From: Erythrobasidium yunnanense
Lineage: Eukaryota > Basidiomycota > Cystobasidiomycetes > Erythrobasidiales > Erythrobasidiaceae
Reading direction: 5' to 3'
Length of the DNA stretch: 64,000 nucleotides
NCBI GenBank assembly: GCA_001600175.1
Contig: BCJC01000004.1
Coordinates: 1,426,001 to 1,490,000 of the forward strand
Shown: positions 40,250-50,723 of the stretch, in pieces
How the letters are laid out: every line of letters begins with the position of its first letter
How positions within the stretch are numbered: the first letter of the stretch is position 1
Made by a program: the position numbers and the translations under genes
The notes under the pieces: model-generated
Databases searched by the model: none
The model's input: only the letters and a program-made list of their open reading frames with translations
Told to the model about the DNA's origin: nothing

Positions 40250-41461
40250 ATGCAGAGAGGCGCTTTTGGGATGTCAGCGCCAGGAATGCTGCGTCGATAC
40301 GCAACGCAAGCTGGAACTTCCAGGACTTTGCTCTTCATCGAGCACAAGAATGGGAAGCTGAATCCAGGGACTTTGAGCGCTCTGACAGCTGCGCAAAACA
40401 TCGGCGGCGACATCGTTGGACTCGTAACTGGCGATGCAGAAGGTGACAGTGTCGATGTAATTGCAAAGGCTGCCAAAAGGTGAGGTGCAGTCGATTGCCG
40501 GAAAGTCGGCTTTTCTGGCTGATCTTGCGTATTCACATTCGTAACTCAGTCTACCACTAGCCAGTATCATCGTACAGAAAGGAGCCAACATCGCCAAAGG
40601 TCTGGCTGAACCGCTTTCCCCTCTGATTACCGAAACGGTCAAGAAGGGCAGCTTTACTCACGTCGTCGCCGCCCATACCGCTCTTGGCAAGAATGTCCTA
40701 CCAAGAGTCGCAGGCCTGCTGGACGTCGCTCAAGTTGGTCTGATCTTCGTACAGGCGATAGCGGGATCATTTCTTACACATTGGCTATGCCTACCAGATT
40801 TCCGACGTACAGACCATCGTGTCTGGAGATACTTTCGAAAGACCTATATATGCTGGCAATGCTGTAGCGACGGTGCGAAGCAAGGACAATATCAAGATCC
40901 TCACAATCCGGACTTCGGCTTTTGATGCAGCCAAAGAGGGAGATGCTCAAGCTGAACAACAAGATGGGAGTGTTTCAGAGGGCCCATCCCTCGCGCAATG
41001 GATCTCCGAAGAGATTACAGAATCATCGCGACCCGATCTGGGATCTGCCGCTCGGGTTGTGTCAGGCGGAAGAGGTGTCAAGAACAAGGAGAACTTTGAT
41101 TCAGTGCTCACACCGCTCGCGGATGCACTCGGAGCAGCAATCGGAGCATCAAGAGCAGCTGTCGACTCTGGATACGCGGATAATTCCTTGCAAGTTGGAC
41201 AAACAGGCAAAGTCATCGCACCAGAGCTCTACGTGGCGGTGGGTATCTCAGGCGCTATCCAACATCTAGCAGGCATGAAGGTCGGTAGAAGTATCGATTT
41301 GTTGATGCAATGATCCGCTGATGTATGACATACAGGACTCTAAGACGATTGTCGCGATCAATAAGGATGCCGATGCGCCAATCTTCCAGGTCGCAGATGC
41401 AGGATTGGTCGCGGACCTCTTCGAAGCTGTACCCGAGTTTACAAAGAAGATAGGCAAATGA
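40250..41461 (+). CDS. AIM45: electron transfer flavoprotein alpha subunit, mitochondrial
   Basis: ETF-alpha carries electrons from matrix acyl-CoA dehydrogenases to ETF-ubiquinone oxidoreductase. The N-terminus [20 protein letters not shown] is a likely mitochondrial presequence. It leads into [20 protein letters not shown], the usual start of domain I. The C-terminal FAD domain shows [76 protein letters not shown] and [20 protein letters not shown], all close to the family consensus. Introns fall after AKAAK, after LLDVAQ (donor GTTGGT) and after LAGMK. Length, about 345 residues, is normal. It fits functionally with the acyl-CoA oxidase gene 21 kb away, but the two act in different organelles. 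Confidence 0.92.
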
Positions 41462-41702
41462 TGATTTCGACTACGTCACGATTGTTGTATCGAAGCTTGC
41501 GTGAACAGCTCCCGATAGTTCAAAGTCCACCACATGCATGTCTAGCTTTCACACCACGAAGCCGCTAGCATGCGATAGTCGCCGCATAGGTCTTACCCTT
41601 CGTCAGATTTCGCTTTGCCTAACGAGCGCGAACCTTGCTGTTAGATGATCAGACGTCCGCGGAATATCGAGTAAGCGCAAGTCGGTCGCGCAGACTGTAG
41701 TT

Positions 41703-43537
41703 CTATGGAGTATCCAGGGGTAAAAGCTTGTTTCGACAACGCCGTATCGCTTCCAGCAACTGTGTCCTCACTAAGGTCTGATTCTCTAAGCCGTCTCCTG
41801 CATCCTCGTTGGCAAAGGCTAGTGCCGTCTCGTAAGATTCCAGAGCCTGCTTATAGCTTCGTTGTGTGTTTTCGGCCAACACGCCCTTAATCTGAGCAGC
41901 CGATATACCAGTGCGTCTCAGATGGACCGCCTCGCTCTGCGACAGTACACGTAATTCGTGTGCCGCCTCCAGCAGGCCACCCTTTGGCCAGCTTGGAATG
42001 CTGGTCAGGCAGGACTGACATTCCTGTACAGCCTCAGAAAGAAGGCGGTCACAGCCTTCGGTGTCGATGTTTCCAGTCGCATAGCTGATCTCAGCCAGCA
42101 TCGTGTTGAGAGTCGCTTGTCGACCGCGTATCCACAGGGCATGCTGCTCATGCTCTGGAGAAGGAGAGCTGGGTAGATGGGTAGTGCGGTGCGCTGAGGG
42201 TGCTAAAAGGGCCTGGGTTGCTTGAGCAATGGCCAAAGAGTCTTCCAGTTGCTTCTCTTCTGCTAATGTACCGCTTAAGGTGATACAGCTTGCTACTAAA
42301 GCTCGACGGAGAATAGGAGAGATCGATACTGGCACAGCACGGAGGGTGCTGACCAACTCGCTCTGGACAGATGTTTTGCTCTCTTCCGTCAGAGAGTTGT
42401 GTCTGGCCTTCCAGCCCAGCCAGGAACGCATGCCAGTTGGTTCTTGTGTCACCCGATGATCCAAATCTGCTTGGGGCAGGCCTGCCTGCTCGACTGCAGC
42501 GTCGATTTCTGCCCCTGTTGTCCCCGTACTCCTTAATATGGCTCCTTCCAGTCTTTGGAGGATTCGCGAAACCTCCGTGGAAGCCTTTGCACGCCCAGCT
42601 GCGCTTCTTGATAGCGACTCCCGCGCGATACGCGCGTCCACCATCGCCAGTCTCGTTTCTAGATGGAGTAGACGAGATTTTTTGGTTGCTTCGTCTGACG
42701 TCGAATCCTCCGACAGATCCAGGATGAGTTCCTGGAAATTGCGCTTCGACTCTGCGAGACCTCTTGCTCCTGCCATACTGCTACGGATCTCAGCCAGCTG
42801 CTGTAGTAACTCTCGCTTCGCCAAGCGGTTATCTGCGCTCTGCTTGTCTGCCTCTTGTAATGCGAACAGCAGATATTTCTCTGCTTCCAACCAGGCGCTG
42901 TCCGGGATATCTATATCGGAATGCTGTCCTCGGACTCGCGTTGTGATACCGCCTCTTCGAAGGTGCGTAGCTATCCAAGCAGCTCGAGCAGCATTGCGAC
43001 CGCGCCAACCTAGACCGGGATCTGTTCCTCCACCCAGATGAGCACCAGAGTATCCTGGAAGCAAGTCCTCTAGCTGGTAGTAGAAGAGCTGCTCCTCGTC
43101 CAGCGTTAACGGCGATCGTCCATGGAGAGCTACGTATTCCACATAAGCATGGACAGCGGCATACATGGCTGATCCTCCGACGACGATGAAGACCGAGGCA
43201 TAGATAGAGTATCGGAAGAGACCTGTTTCAGAGCTAAGACTTGAGCTTCTGCGAGCATATGCGATGATTTCGGCTCGCGCTTTCACTGACGGCCGATGAT
43301 CCCAAAAGTATACATGGTAGGGGAAGCATAGTCTTCTTGAGGCGTATTGTTGGGCAGAGACGAAGCAACAGATCTGGGAGGAACAGGAGCAACCTTCTCT
43401 ACGCTTGAAGAAGTCGAAGCTTGTCTCGCTAATCTTCTAAGGCTATGAGAGGAGGAAGCTGCCTGACTAGAAAGGAGCGACGACGACGACGATGTCGCTA
43501 CAGACTGCCGCAGAAGATGTGCCGTTGCTCGTTTCAT
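41703..43537 (-). CDS. mitochondrial membrane protein, possibly Mgr3-like TPR family, with a frame break near its N-terminus
   Basis: The N-terminal exon encodes MKRATAHLLRQSVATSSSSS and LRRLARQASTSSS, a strong mitochondrial presequence. The main part (43286 down) has one membrane segment, YSIYASVFIVVGGSAMYAAV. A long helical, TPR-like region follows (for example LEAEKYLLFALQEADKQSAD and SYKQALESYETALAFANEDA). This order resembles Mgr3-type adaptors of the i-AAA protease in the inner membrane; I am not sure of the family. The two parts are in different frames, and no good intron joins them. Reading back from the main part gives FPYHVYFWDHRPSVKARAEI, which would continue the first exon if one more base were present around 43318-43328. 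This could be a sequencing error, an unusually short intron, or a true lesion. Confidence 0.6.
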
Positions 43538-43733
43538 ACTGAAATGTCAAGAATTGTAGCGAAGGATAATCGGGAGGAGAGTGTGCAATGATGGCGGAGG
43601 CAAAGAGAATACTGGCGTCAAGGTCGACATATATCATAGTACTTGGTTTCACTTTGCCTGCACCGTCTTATGAGCGTCGCAATATGATCCTCGAGAAATG
43701 GTACTAATACATTATGATACATGCGGCCTTCCT

Positions 43734-45657
43734 TCACTTATTAGACGATACTCGCTTGGTCTTTGCTTCACGTATTGCCGCTAGGCGTGACTGATAGGCC
43801 GGCACGTTGGCTTTACGAGCAGCAATCCCGCTCTGCCTCACCTCGTCCCCTCCAAAGCCCGGTATTTGCATATTGTATGTTTTGTCTGCGGAATCACGCA
43901 CATAAGGGCCTGCAACAAAAGCGCTGGACTGATGCTCAGCTTACCTAGAACCAAGTTCAGGTCTTTGCATTCCAGCCTATCGCTCTTTCTGTGCTTCGCT
44001 AGACGACAGGCAAATCTCGTCACGCTGTCCACAAACTCGTCTGCCACTTCAAGAAGCAGCTGTATATGCATAGCTCGTCAGGTCTGGTATCGTTTGAAGC
44101 TTTGCGAGAGCAACGCACATCCTCAACTTGAGCATCTAAGATCTGTCCCGCATCAATACTGCTGACAAGGTCTTGCAGCTTGCGCTTGTTGTACGGTCGT
44201 CCTTCGTAACTTTTGCTGGACAGTGGCCCAGGCTGGCTGAGTGGAGTCGCAGGCAGAGTGGAGGAGGACGGCTGAGTCGATGATGCAGGATTGGCGTCGC
44301 TTGTTGAATTCGTGCCATGACTAGGCTGCATGTTCGAAGAGGTAGAAGGTAGATTGGCTGCTGGAGGTTTAGTCAAAGCAGGGGTGCTTAAAGTCGGATT
44401 GATGGCAAGACCCGACGATAGTGTAGGACGGCCAGCTGGGAACGGTTCTGCTTTGGAAGCAGGGATGTTCAGCTGCTCGGGTATGCTCAAGCTCGGTTGT
44501 CCACTACTCGAGGATTGGACATTTGGATTCTGCTGAGCTGGAGGACCATTGTTTCCGTTCATAGGCGTAGAGCGGCCCTGATGTTGAGCCTGCTGCATCT
44601 GTATACCCTGCTGTGTAGTCTGTCTACTACGTGCAAGTCTTGCTTGCTGCTGAAGAGCCTCGTTGGACGGAGGAGACGTGATGTTCATAGCAGGAGATCC
44701 GTTCGCATGATGCTGCTGCTGCTGCATGGCCAGAGGGTGTTGCTGTGGATGCATCTGCTGCTGATTGTTGCCATTCGGAATTTGCTGGGGCTGTAAGATG
44801 GGTGAACGACGGACATTGCCATTCTGACCTGGCATGGGCAGATTTAATCCGTTCATCTGGTGAGGTAGATTGGGTATATGAGGAGGTCCTTGCCCTTGAT
44901 TCTGATGTTGGTTCTGGTTCTGCATCTGTTGCTGTATTTGAGCTTGCATGACTTGGGCTTTCTGAGCCTGAGCCATCGCTCGCGCTTGAGCAGCCTGGAG
45001 ATCGTTGATAGCTGGATTGGAAGGTCCTGCATTGTTCCCACCATTCTGTTGTCCTCCCTGCTGATGCATACCTTGCTGTTGCTGCTGGATATGCTGCTGC
45101 TGTCTGGCGGCAGCTACGGCTTTGACTTGGTTGATGAAATGACCCAGCTGAGTCTTGCACTTCTCCAGCTCGAGTCCTAGATTGTTTCTGTCTACATCGC
45201 TGAGATCTGTACGCTTGAGAACCTGCTCAATACTTTGGATCTTTTCTTGCTGCTTCTGCATCATTACGCGGGTGTCTGGGGGTAAGTTTTGGGCTACGTT
45301 GACGCTGAAATTATTGGGCATTCCTCCTTGCTGTTGCTGCACCGGTACTGGCTGCTGCTGCTGCTGTTGCTGACCCTGATATGGCGCCGGGCTTCTGACG
45401 AGTTGCGGCTGCTGCTGCTGAGGCGGCATTCCAGGCTGAAGTTGCTGCTGTTGCTGCATCTGGTTCTGACTATTCTGCGCTGGCATTTGCACCTGCTGCT
45501 GCTGGCCCTGCCCTTGCCCTCCCTGCTGTAAGGTCTGCCTGTTCTGGCTGTCGAGGAATACGCGAAGTTGGGCCATCTGCTCCTGATTCAACTGCCCAGC
45601 ATTGGCTGCTGCTACCAGCCGGTTCAGCTGCTCTGCTTGCGATGGGTTCTTCTGCAT
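43734..45657 (-). CDS. TAF12: TAF12, histone-fold subunit of TFIID and SAGA
   Basis: Most of the protein is a Gln/Asn-rich low-complexity region (about 45640-44400), with CAG/CAA runs such as those at 45340-45375 and 45410-45480. Near the C-terminus the histone fold begins: [20 protein letters not shown]. It continues after an intron with [38 protein letters not shown], then a last exon [15 protein letters not shown] and [20 protein letters not shown]. These are the TAF12 signatures, including the IPGF motif after the fold. TAF12 pairs with TAF4 in TFIID and with Ada1 in SAGA. The Q-rich N-terminus is common in fungal TAF12. The last intron runs between LVL and the TYNMQ exon, so the gene ends at 43734, well beyond the end of its long first exon. 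Confidence 0.92.
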
Positions 45658-46904
45658 TTTCGACGTTTATCGCAAGTCGGTAGGACCAGACAGGTCATCA
45701 AACGTCAAATAAAAAGAAAGCTTCGAAAGTATGGCCATTGCTATGCATGCTGAATTCACTCTCCTCATAGATTGCACTATGGCTCTATAGAGAGTGCCGG
45801 GCTAGATGAACGCGTCGAGACAATTTACCTCATAAACAGACTTATCAATAATTGACTGCATGAGTGTAGGTGCTCGCTACCTACCGTAGCAATCAGAGAG
45901 CGACACCGTTCCCGAATGTTCCTTCGAGGTGAGAAAGCATTGCGTGCCGCTGGCCTTCAGTATGTACCGCTGCAAGCTTTGCAGGGCACATAGAGGGAGG
46001 ATATCGGAGCTAGGACTACTCATAGTGTGTATGAGCGTACTATGCTGCAGTACTCCAGCAGAGGATGTTCGTGCGCAGGACTTGTTTTGAAACACACCTT
46101 GCTTAGGAGGGTTAGTAGACCAAGAGTGATGAGCTAGCAGTGCCTTCTGTTGACTTTGAAGCCGACTTGTCTTCGACGCTCTTCGGGTATTAGCCAGCGG
46201 AGCAAAGCAGGATCGGCTTGTGCAGTATCAAATGAGGGGTAAAGTAAGTATGGAAGGACGACGTGCGGTCTACGCATAGTACGCATAGTGGTCAGGACCG
46301 CACACAAACCTTGTATAGGAAACGTGGTTGGCTTCCTGTCTTGCCTGATACTCGCTCTAGCCCAGATGAAAGAGTTATGAGTCGATAGACGGATCCACCA
46401 TCGACTGCGACGCTTGTAGAATGACAGTGTTCAGCACCCTGAGCTGCTTGATACTTCGAATGCCCTGCACAGCGCGGGCCAGTTAAATCTGGGTGATAGT
46501 GATAGGCCGAAAACCGGACATGGCAATGCGACTGTTGGATCGGCTTAACTGTGGGCAGCGGTGCGACCATTCGAAGAAGTAATGGGTAAAGATTCGTAGC
46601 CTTTCGACAGCTAGGCCGTCATTGCTGCTGTTTGCAGCATCTTTGCCGAGTCGTGAACGTTCGCATCGCCAGCAGATTGATGATTATGCTGTCGCAGGCA
46701 CTTGATGCGCATACGATAGGTTTCGGAATGATGGTGTAGTTCGCAAGCCTGATAAGCTCCACCGGATTGACTCGATGTCTCTTTGGTCCGCGCAGGTCTG
46801 TTTTCTGGCAGCCAGCATCCACTTTTGAGCAGAGGAATAACTTGAACAGCGTTCTAGAGATTCTACGACGGGCTTCCATTCCATTTCGGCATCGTTAGCA
46901 AAGC
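45658..46904. other. divergent intergenic region between TAF12 and HIS1
   Basis: 1.25 kb with no supported gene. It must hold both promoters. Two near-matches to the Gcn4 site TGASTCA are seen: TGAGTCG at about 46378 and TGACTCG at 46768-46774. Each differs from the consensus at its last base. Both lie on the HIS1 side, but such 6-of-7 matches are expected by chance at this length. Confidence 0.4.
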
Positions 46905-48152
46905 ATGGCTGTCAGTTCTATGGATTTTCTGTCAGAGTCGCTACGTGGGCGGCTGCTTTTCGCAATCCCCAAGAAAGGTGAGCATAGCATTGCTGGATCA
47001 TCTTCATCGACTTGAAAGGGTCTTGCGCTGATCCGCGAATTCTGTTTCGACGTTCTTTAGGCAGACTTTACGAGAAATGCGTCGAGCTGCTCGCTGGCGC
47101 CGACATCCAATATACTCGCTCAAACAGGCTTGATGTATGCCTTGTTCGCAACCACAACATGGCTCTCGTCTTCTTGCCAGCTGCAGATATTCCCCGTTTC
47201 GTCGGCGAAGGGAACGTCGACTTGGGCATTACTGGCCAGGATATGGTCGCAGAAGCCAGCACAAGCACCTTCTTCCCTCCCAGCGTGCCCACTACTCCCT
47301 CAGCTACTGAGAATGGCAATATGATGGAAGCTTCAACGTCTTCGCTGCCTCAGCCTCAGCAGCTATCCGACCTCATTACCCAAGTACTGCCGCTGGGCTT
47401 TGGCAAGTGCAAGCTACAGATACAGGCGCCAGAAAGGAATACCCACATCCAGAAAGCGGAAGATCTGGTTGGAAGGCGTGTTGCGACCTCATTCGATGGC
47501 TTGGCAGGCGCATTCTTCAAGGAATTGGACGCGAAAGCAAATGCTACAAGAACAGACGGTAAGAAAATAGTAACAAAGATAGAGTATGTTGGCGGAAGTG
47601 TAGAAGCTGCCTGCGCGCTGGGCGTTGCAGATGGTATCGTAGATCTGGTTGGCAAGTGGACTTTCGACGATACGCTGCTGCTGCTAACCCCTACTAATCG
47701 TATGCATCTCTTCCAGAGTCTGGTGAGACCATGCGCGCTGCCGGCCTTCACCCCATTCACACCATCATGAGCTCCGAGGCTGTTCTCATCCACTCGTCAC
47801 GGCCATCGAGCGAACACAAAGCACTCATTCAGAAAATTACAGCACGTATAGCCGGTGTGATAGCCGCCAACAAGTATGTCTTGTGCAACTACAACGTAGA
47901 ACGCAAGAACCTGGAATCAGCAACGAAGATTACCCCTGGACGACGTGCTGCTACAGTGTCGCCATTGGACGACCCTAGCTGGGTGGCAGTGTCCTCAATG
48001 GTGGAACGAGCGAATGTCGCCAATATTATGGACTCCTTGGAAGCGGTAGGAGCTTCAGATATTCTGATCGTGCCGATTGTGGGTGTTGCCTCGTCATCCA
48101 ACTGAGAAATGCTGACACGTCCTTTGCTTTGTAGAGCAATTGCCGAGTATAA
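46905..48152 (+). CDS. HIS1: ATP phosphoribosyltransferase, first step of histidine synthesis
   Basis: The enzyme joins ATP and PRPP to give phosphoribosyl-ATP. The start MAVSSMDFLSESLRGRLLFA is followed by IPKKGRLYEKCVELLAGADI. Catalytic-domain motifs are FLPAADIPRFVGEGNVDLGI, TGQDMV, GRRVATSF and GIVDLVESGETMRAAGL. The PRPP loop lies in that last motif. The long form with a C-terminal regulatory domain ends ASDILIVPISNCRV, as in fungi. A Ser/Thr/Pro insert of about 30 residues sits after the TGQDMV motif. Four exons: the intron splitting ESGET (47652-47716) begins with GC rather than GT, which is the only way to keep the invariant motif. The last intron places just SNCRV and the stop in the final exon (48136-48152). 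Confidence 0.93.
47652..47716 (+). other. GC-AG intron in HIS1
   Basis: 65-nt intron with donor G|GCAAGT and acceptor TTCCAG. The exon codes on either side are VDLV and ESGETMRAAG, which are contiguous in this enzyme family. No GT donor nearby gives that join. Confidence 0.8.
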
Positions 48153-48586
48153 AGGATCCCCGAGACAGCAAGCTGGACGTCAACGCGTACCTGGCACAGC
48201 CAGTAGACTAGTCTCCACAAGACACTGAGAATCCTTGCAATCTAGAAGCCTTACTTAGATGAGCTAATTGTAGAGTAGCAAGCAGTTAGAGCGGAGGGGC
48301 ATAATATTGACTGCAGATATTGGTCGTCGCGAGACATTGACCAACGGGAAATGCTGGCACGAGCAGAGAACATTGTGTTGCGAAAGCAGTTAGAATGTGC
48401 ATTGAAGAACTAATCTGAAAACAACAACGGATACGGCTCAAAACGTAGAACTCGGTGCTAACGAAGAAATGGAAAATGCGAACTGATATATAAGAATGGC
48501 TACAGGAGAAGGCACTTGGTGAACTCTTGAAGATGATAGCTGCAGATTGATGAATTACTCCGCGGCAGTATCTGGGACACCTTCGC
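48153..48586. other. convergent intergenic region
   Basis: 434 bp between the converging stops of HIS1 and the POLD4-like gene. No gene, repeat or RNA structure noticed. Confidence 0.4.
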
Positions 48587-49352
48587 TTATAGCTGGCCAT
48601 CGAACAAGCTCTCTCGATACTTGGCTTGCGACTCGCCTTCGACAGTGGTGAGGATGTCATAAACCTGTATATGGCTATAGCATGAGTACGTATTGGGGAA
48701 AAAGGCGTGATGAGCCTGCTCACCTCTGCGGGCGGGTCCAAGCCCCAGTTTGACGCTCTCTGCCATCTCTCCAATCTTGTCATTCCCACGGCAGGTCCGT
48801 ACCTTTAGTAAAGGAGAGAGTATGTCAGCTTATTGCTCCTTACACGCCATAACCGAGACAACGCACTCCGGCATCAAATCGAATAGCTTGAGGATAACAT
48901 CCACCTTGCTCTGATCATCGGCGTGTACTGTAGAAGAGAGTGATGTGTGTAACAAGGATACAGAGGTTGTAGATGCGAGAGAAAAGGGTATGTTGGGTGA
49001 AGTTCGACGGAGACGTCAGTCCAGAACATGGAAAGGTCAGTGAATATTCCATACGCAGGTCCATTCCCTCAAGCGAGTCTGCTACAATATCGTTGTAGTG
49101 CTTGGTGTACTTTGGGTTCTTGACCTTGAGTTTGCGGCGCTCGACACCGTCAATGACTGTAATCTCGGGGCCATCGCTGCTGGGAGCGACTCCCTTCTTT
49201 GCCCGCTTGCTGTTGGTAGTAGCTGCAGCTGCTGCCTTGCTGCTCGCCGTTGATCCGCCCAAGCTGGCTGCTGCCTTTTTGGCGGCTGTCGTCGCTCCAC
49301 CGGCCTTTTTTGTGCTCTTAAAGCTGGATGCTGCCTGCGTGATCTTTGCCAT
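48587..49352 (-). CDS. cdm1: DNA polymerase delta small subunit (POLD4/Cdm1)
   Basis: Small subunit that stabilises the replicative polymerase delta. The N-terminus, MAKITQAASSFKSTKKAGGA, resembles a PCNA-interacting tail of the QxxxxF type, with a Lys/Ala-rich stretch after it. The C-terminal family domain is spread over three exons: ADDQSKVDVILKLFDL, then YGPAVGMTRLERWQRASNWG with LDPPAEV, then YDILTTVEG. GITRLxRWxRAxxLGLxPPxxV is the POLD4 signature. Three introns are required; the second uses donor GTGCGT and ends in AAAG. The domain then closes with RESLFDGQL. Baker's yeast lacks this subunit, while fission yeast (Cdm1) and animals keep it. Confidence 0.88.
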
Positions 49353-49556
49353 ATTCTACGTATGTTTTATCACTGGTTTCGCTGCTTTCACTGCCTCGTT
49401 TCTTGCAGTTTGAGCAGAGCAAAGAGACGACATCGAAGCCGGCTGGTGCTAAGTGGCAAGCACCAGATAGGGGAAGGGGTAATGATGATAGAAAGCATGA
49501 GATGCATTACTGCAATGAACAACAGAACAGACATGCTGAAACGATTGAAACGACAA

Positions 49557-50554
49557 CTATGCAGCTCTCTGCTTCTGAGTCCAGAGGATGAAGTTGGAGA
49601 CATCGTGAGCGATAGAGCCAGGCATCTAACATCAAAGACAGCAGAGACACTTAGCCTTAAGTGACACACATGTACGAGGAAGTTCTCACAGCGAGATCGG
49701 TGGTAGCCTGGGGCAGGGAACCGCCAGCATTAGATGCAGTAGCCATTCTACGAGTTACGCATCATAAGCAAAGTCAGTAACTACTTCCTCACATGCCTCC
49801 AGAAGTGCATATACACCCACCTCCATCGTATCACTCTCTTGCCAGCAATGTCAACCTCTTCTACGTGTTCAATCGAAGTGTATCGACCTCGAACGTGACC
49901 TTTGCTTGATGGCACATCTAGAACAGGTATTTGAACGATACTAAACGCTCTAAGGCCGTCGGGCGAAGTCTGCTCTCTTGACAGAATAAGCTGAGCAAAG
50001 TCGCGATCGGAAGTGATGATGGGTGTCTTGTATTGCATTAGCCAGACTAAATAAGAAACACACTATCAGTGATTGCTGTTCAGGCTGGACAGCAGTAAGC
50101 GTACTCTCGGCCTTCTCTTTCTCAAGGACTTTGATGGACTCTACGCGTTTGAGGTCCGGCACATACTGCTGCTCGTTGGTAGCATGGTTCTACGCAAAGG
50201 ATCATCAGTATATAGAGAGAATAAGTTGATAGGAAGGAGGGGAAGCAGCGTTGTACGCACCGAAACAAGGCCAGCTCGGAACTCGTCATAAGCGAGATCT
50301 TTCTCGACGGGATGCTCGCTCGTTCTTCTGTACCACCAGATCTTGTCTCGTTCCGGTACACGAGGAGCATGTTTGTGGATTTCTACTTCAAAGCCGCCAG
50401 TCTCATGAATGGTCTTTACGTGCTGCCAGCTATTCTGGTCGAGCAGCTCGAGTCCAGCCTGGAAAGTAGCATCCAGCGTCACCGATGAGAGCTTGTCTGT
50501 ATGAAGCAGATTCCCGCCAGCTTGTCCGAAAAGCGAGGGTGCATTACTCGACAT
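49557..50554 (-). CDS. DUF3074 (START-like) protein
   Basis: A START-like domain protein of unknown ligand, found across fungi. The ATG at 50554 starts MSSNAPSLFGQAGGNLLHTD. Signatures of the family follow in order: KIWWYRRTSEHPVEKDLAYD, EFRAGL, VWLMQYKTPIITSDRDFAQL, AFSIVQIPVLDVPSSKGHVR, GRYTSIEHVEEVD, RMATASNAGGSLP and the end LAMPGSIAHDVSNFILWTQK. The last two pieces lie behind introns: one with donor GTGGGT after VIRWR, and one with donor GTGAGA after DLA. The family is thought from its fold to bind a hydrophobic small molecule; no enzyme residues are known. An in-frame ATG upstream (50731) would add a non-conserved hydrophobic stretch overlapping the Sin3 stop region, so I prefer 50554. 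Confidence 0.85.
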
Positions 50555-50723
50555 GTTATGTTGGGATGCTATAAAGCCGGCAATGATAGGAATAAGTGGT
50601 AGCAGTAAAGATGTATGCTTTCCAAACAACATCACTTCTAGCAGTGCACTATCACAACATGCGTTATTGTTACTGCTGACAGCTCGCTCGAAAAACACGG
50701 ATCCTAGCCAACGAGCCTGTCCT

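Noticed and set aside
44497-45531. Leu/Ser-rich plus-strand frames opposite TAF12
   Set aside because: Poly-Gln codons read in reverse give Leu/Cys/Ser runs. They are shadows, not genes.
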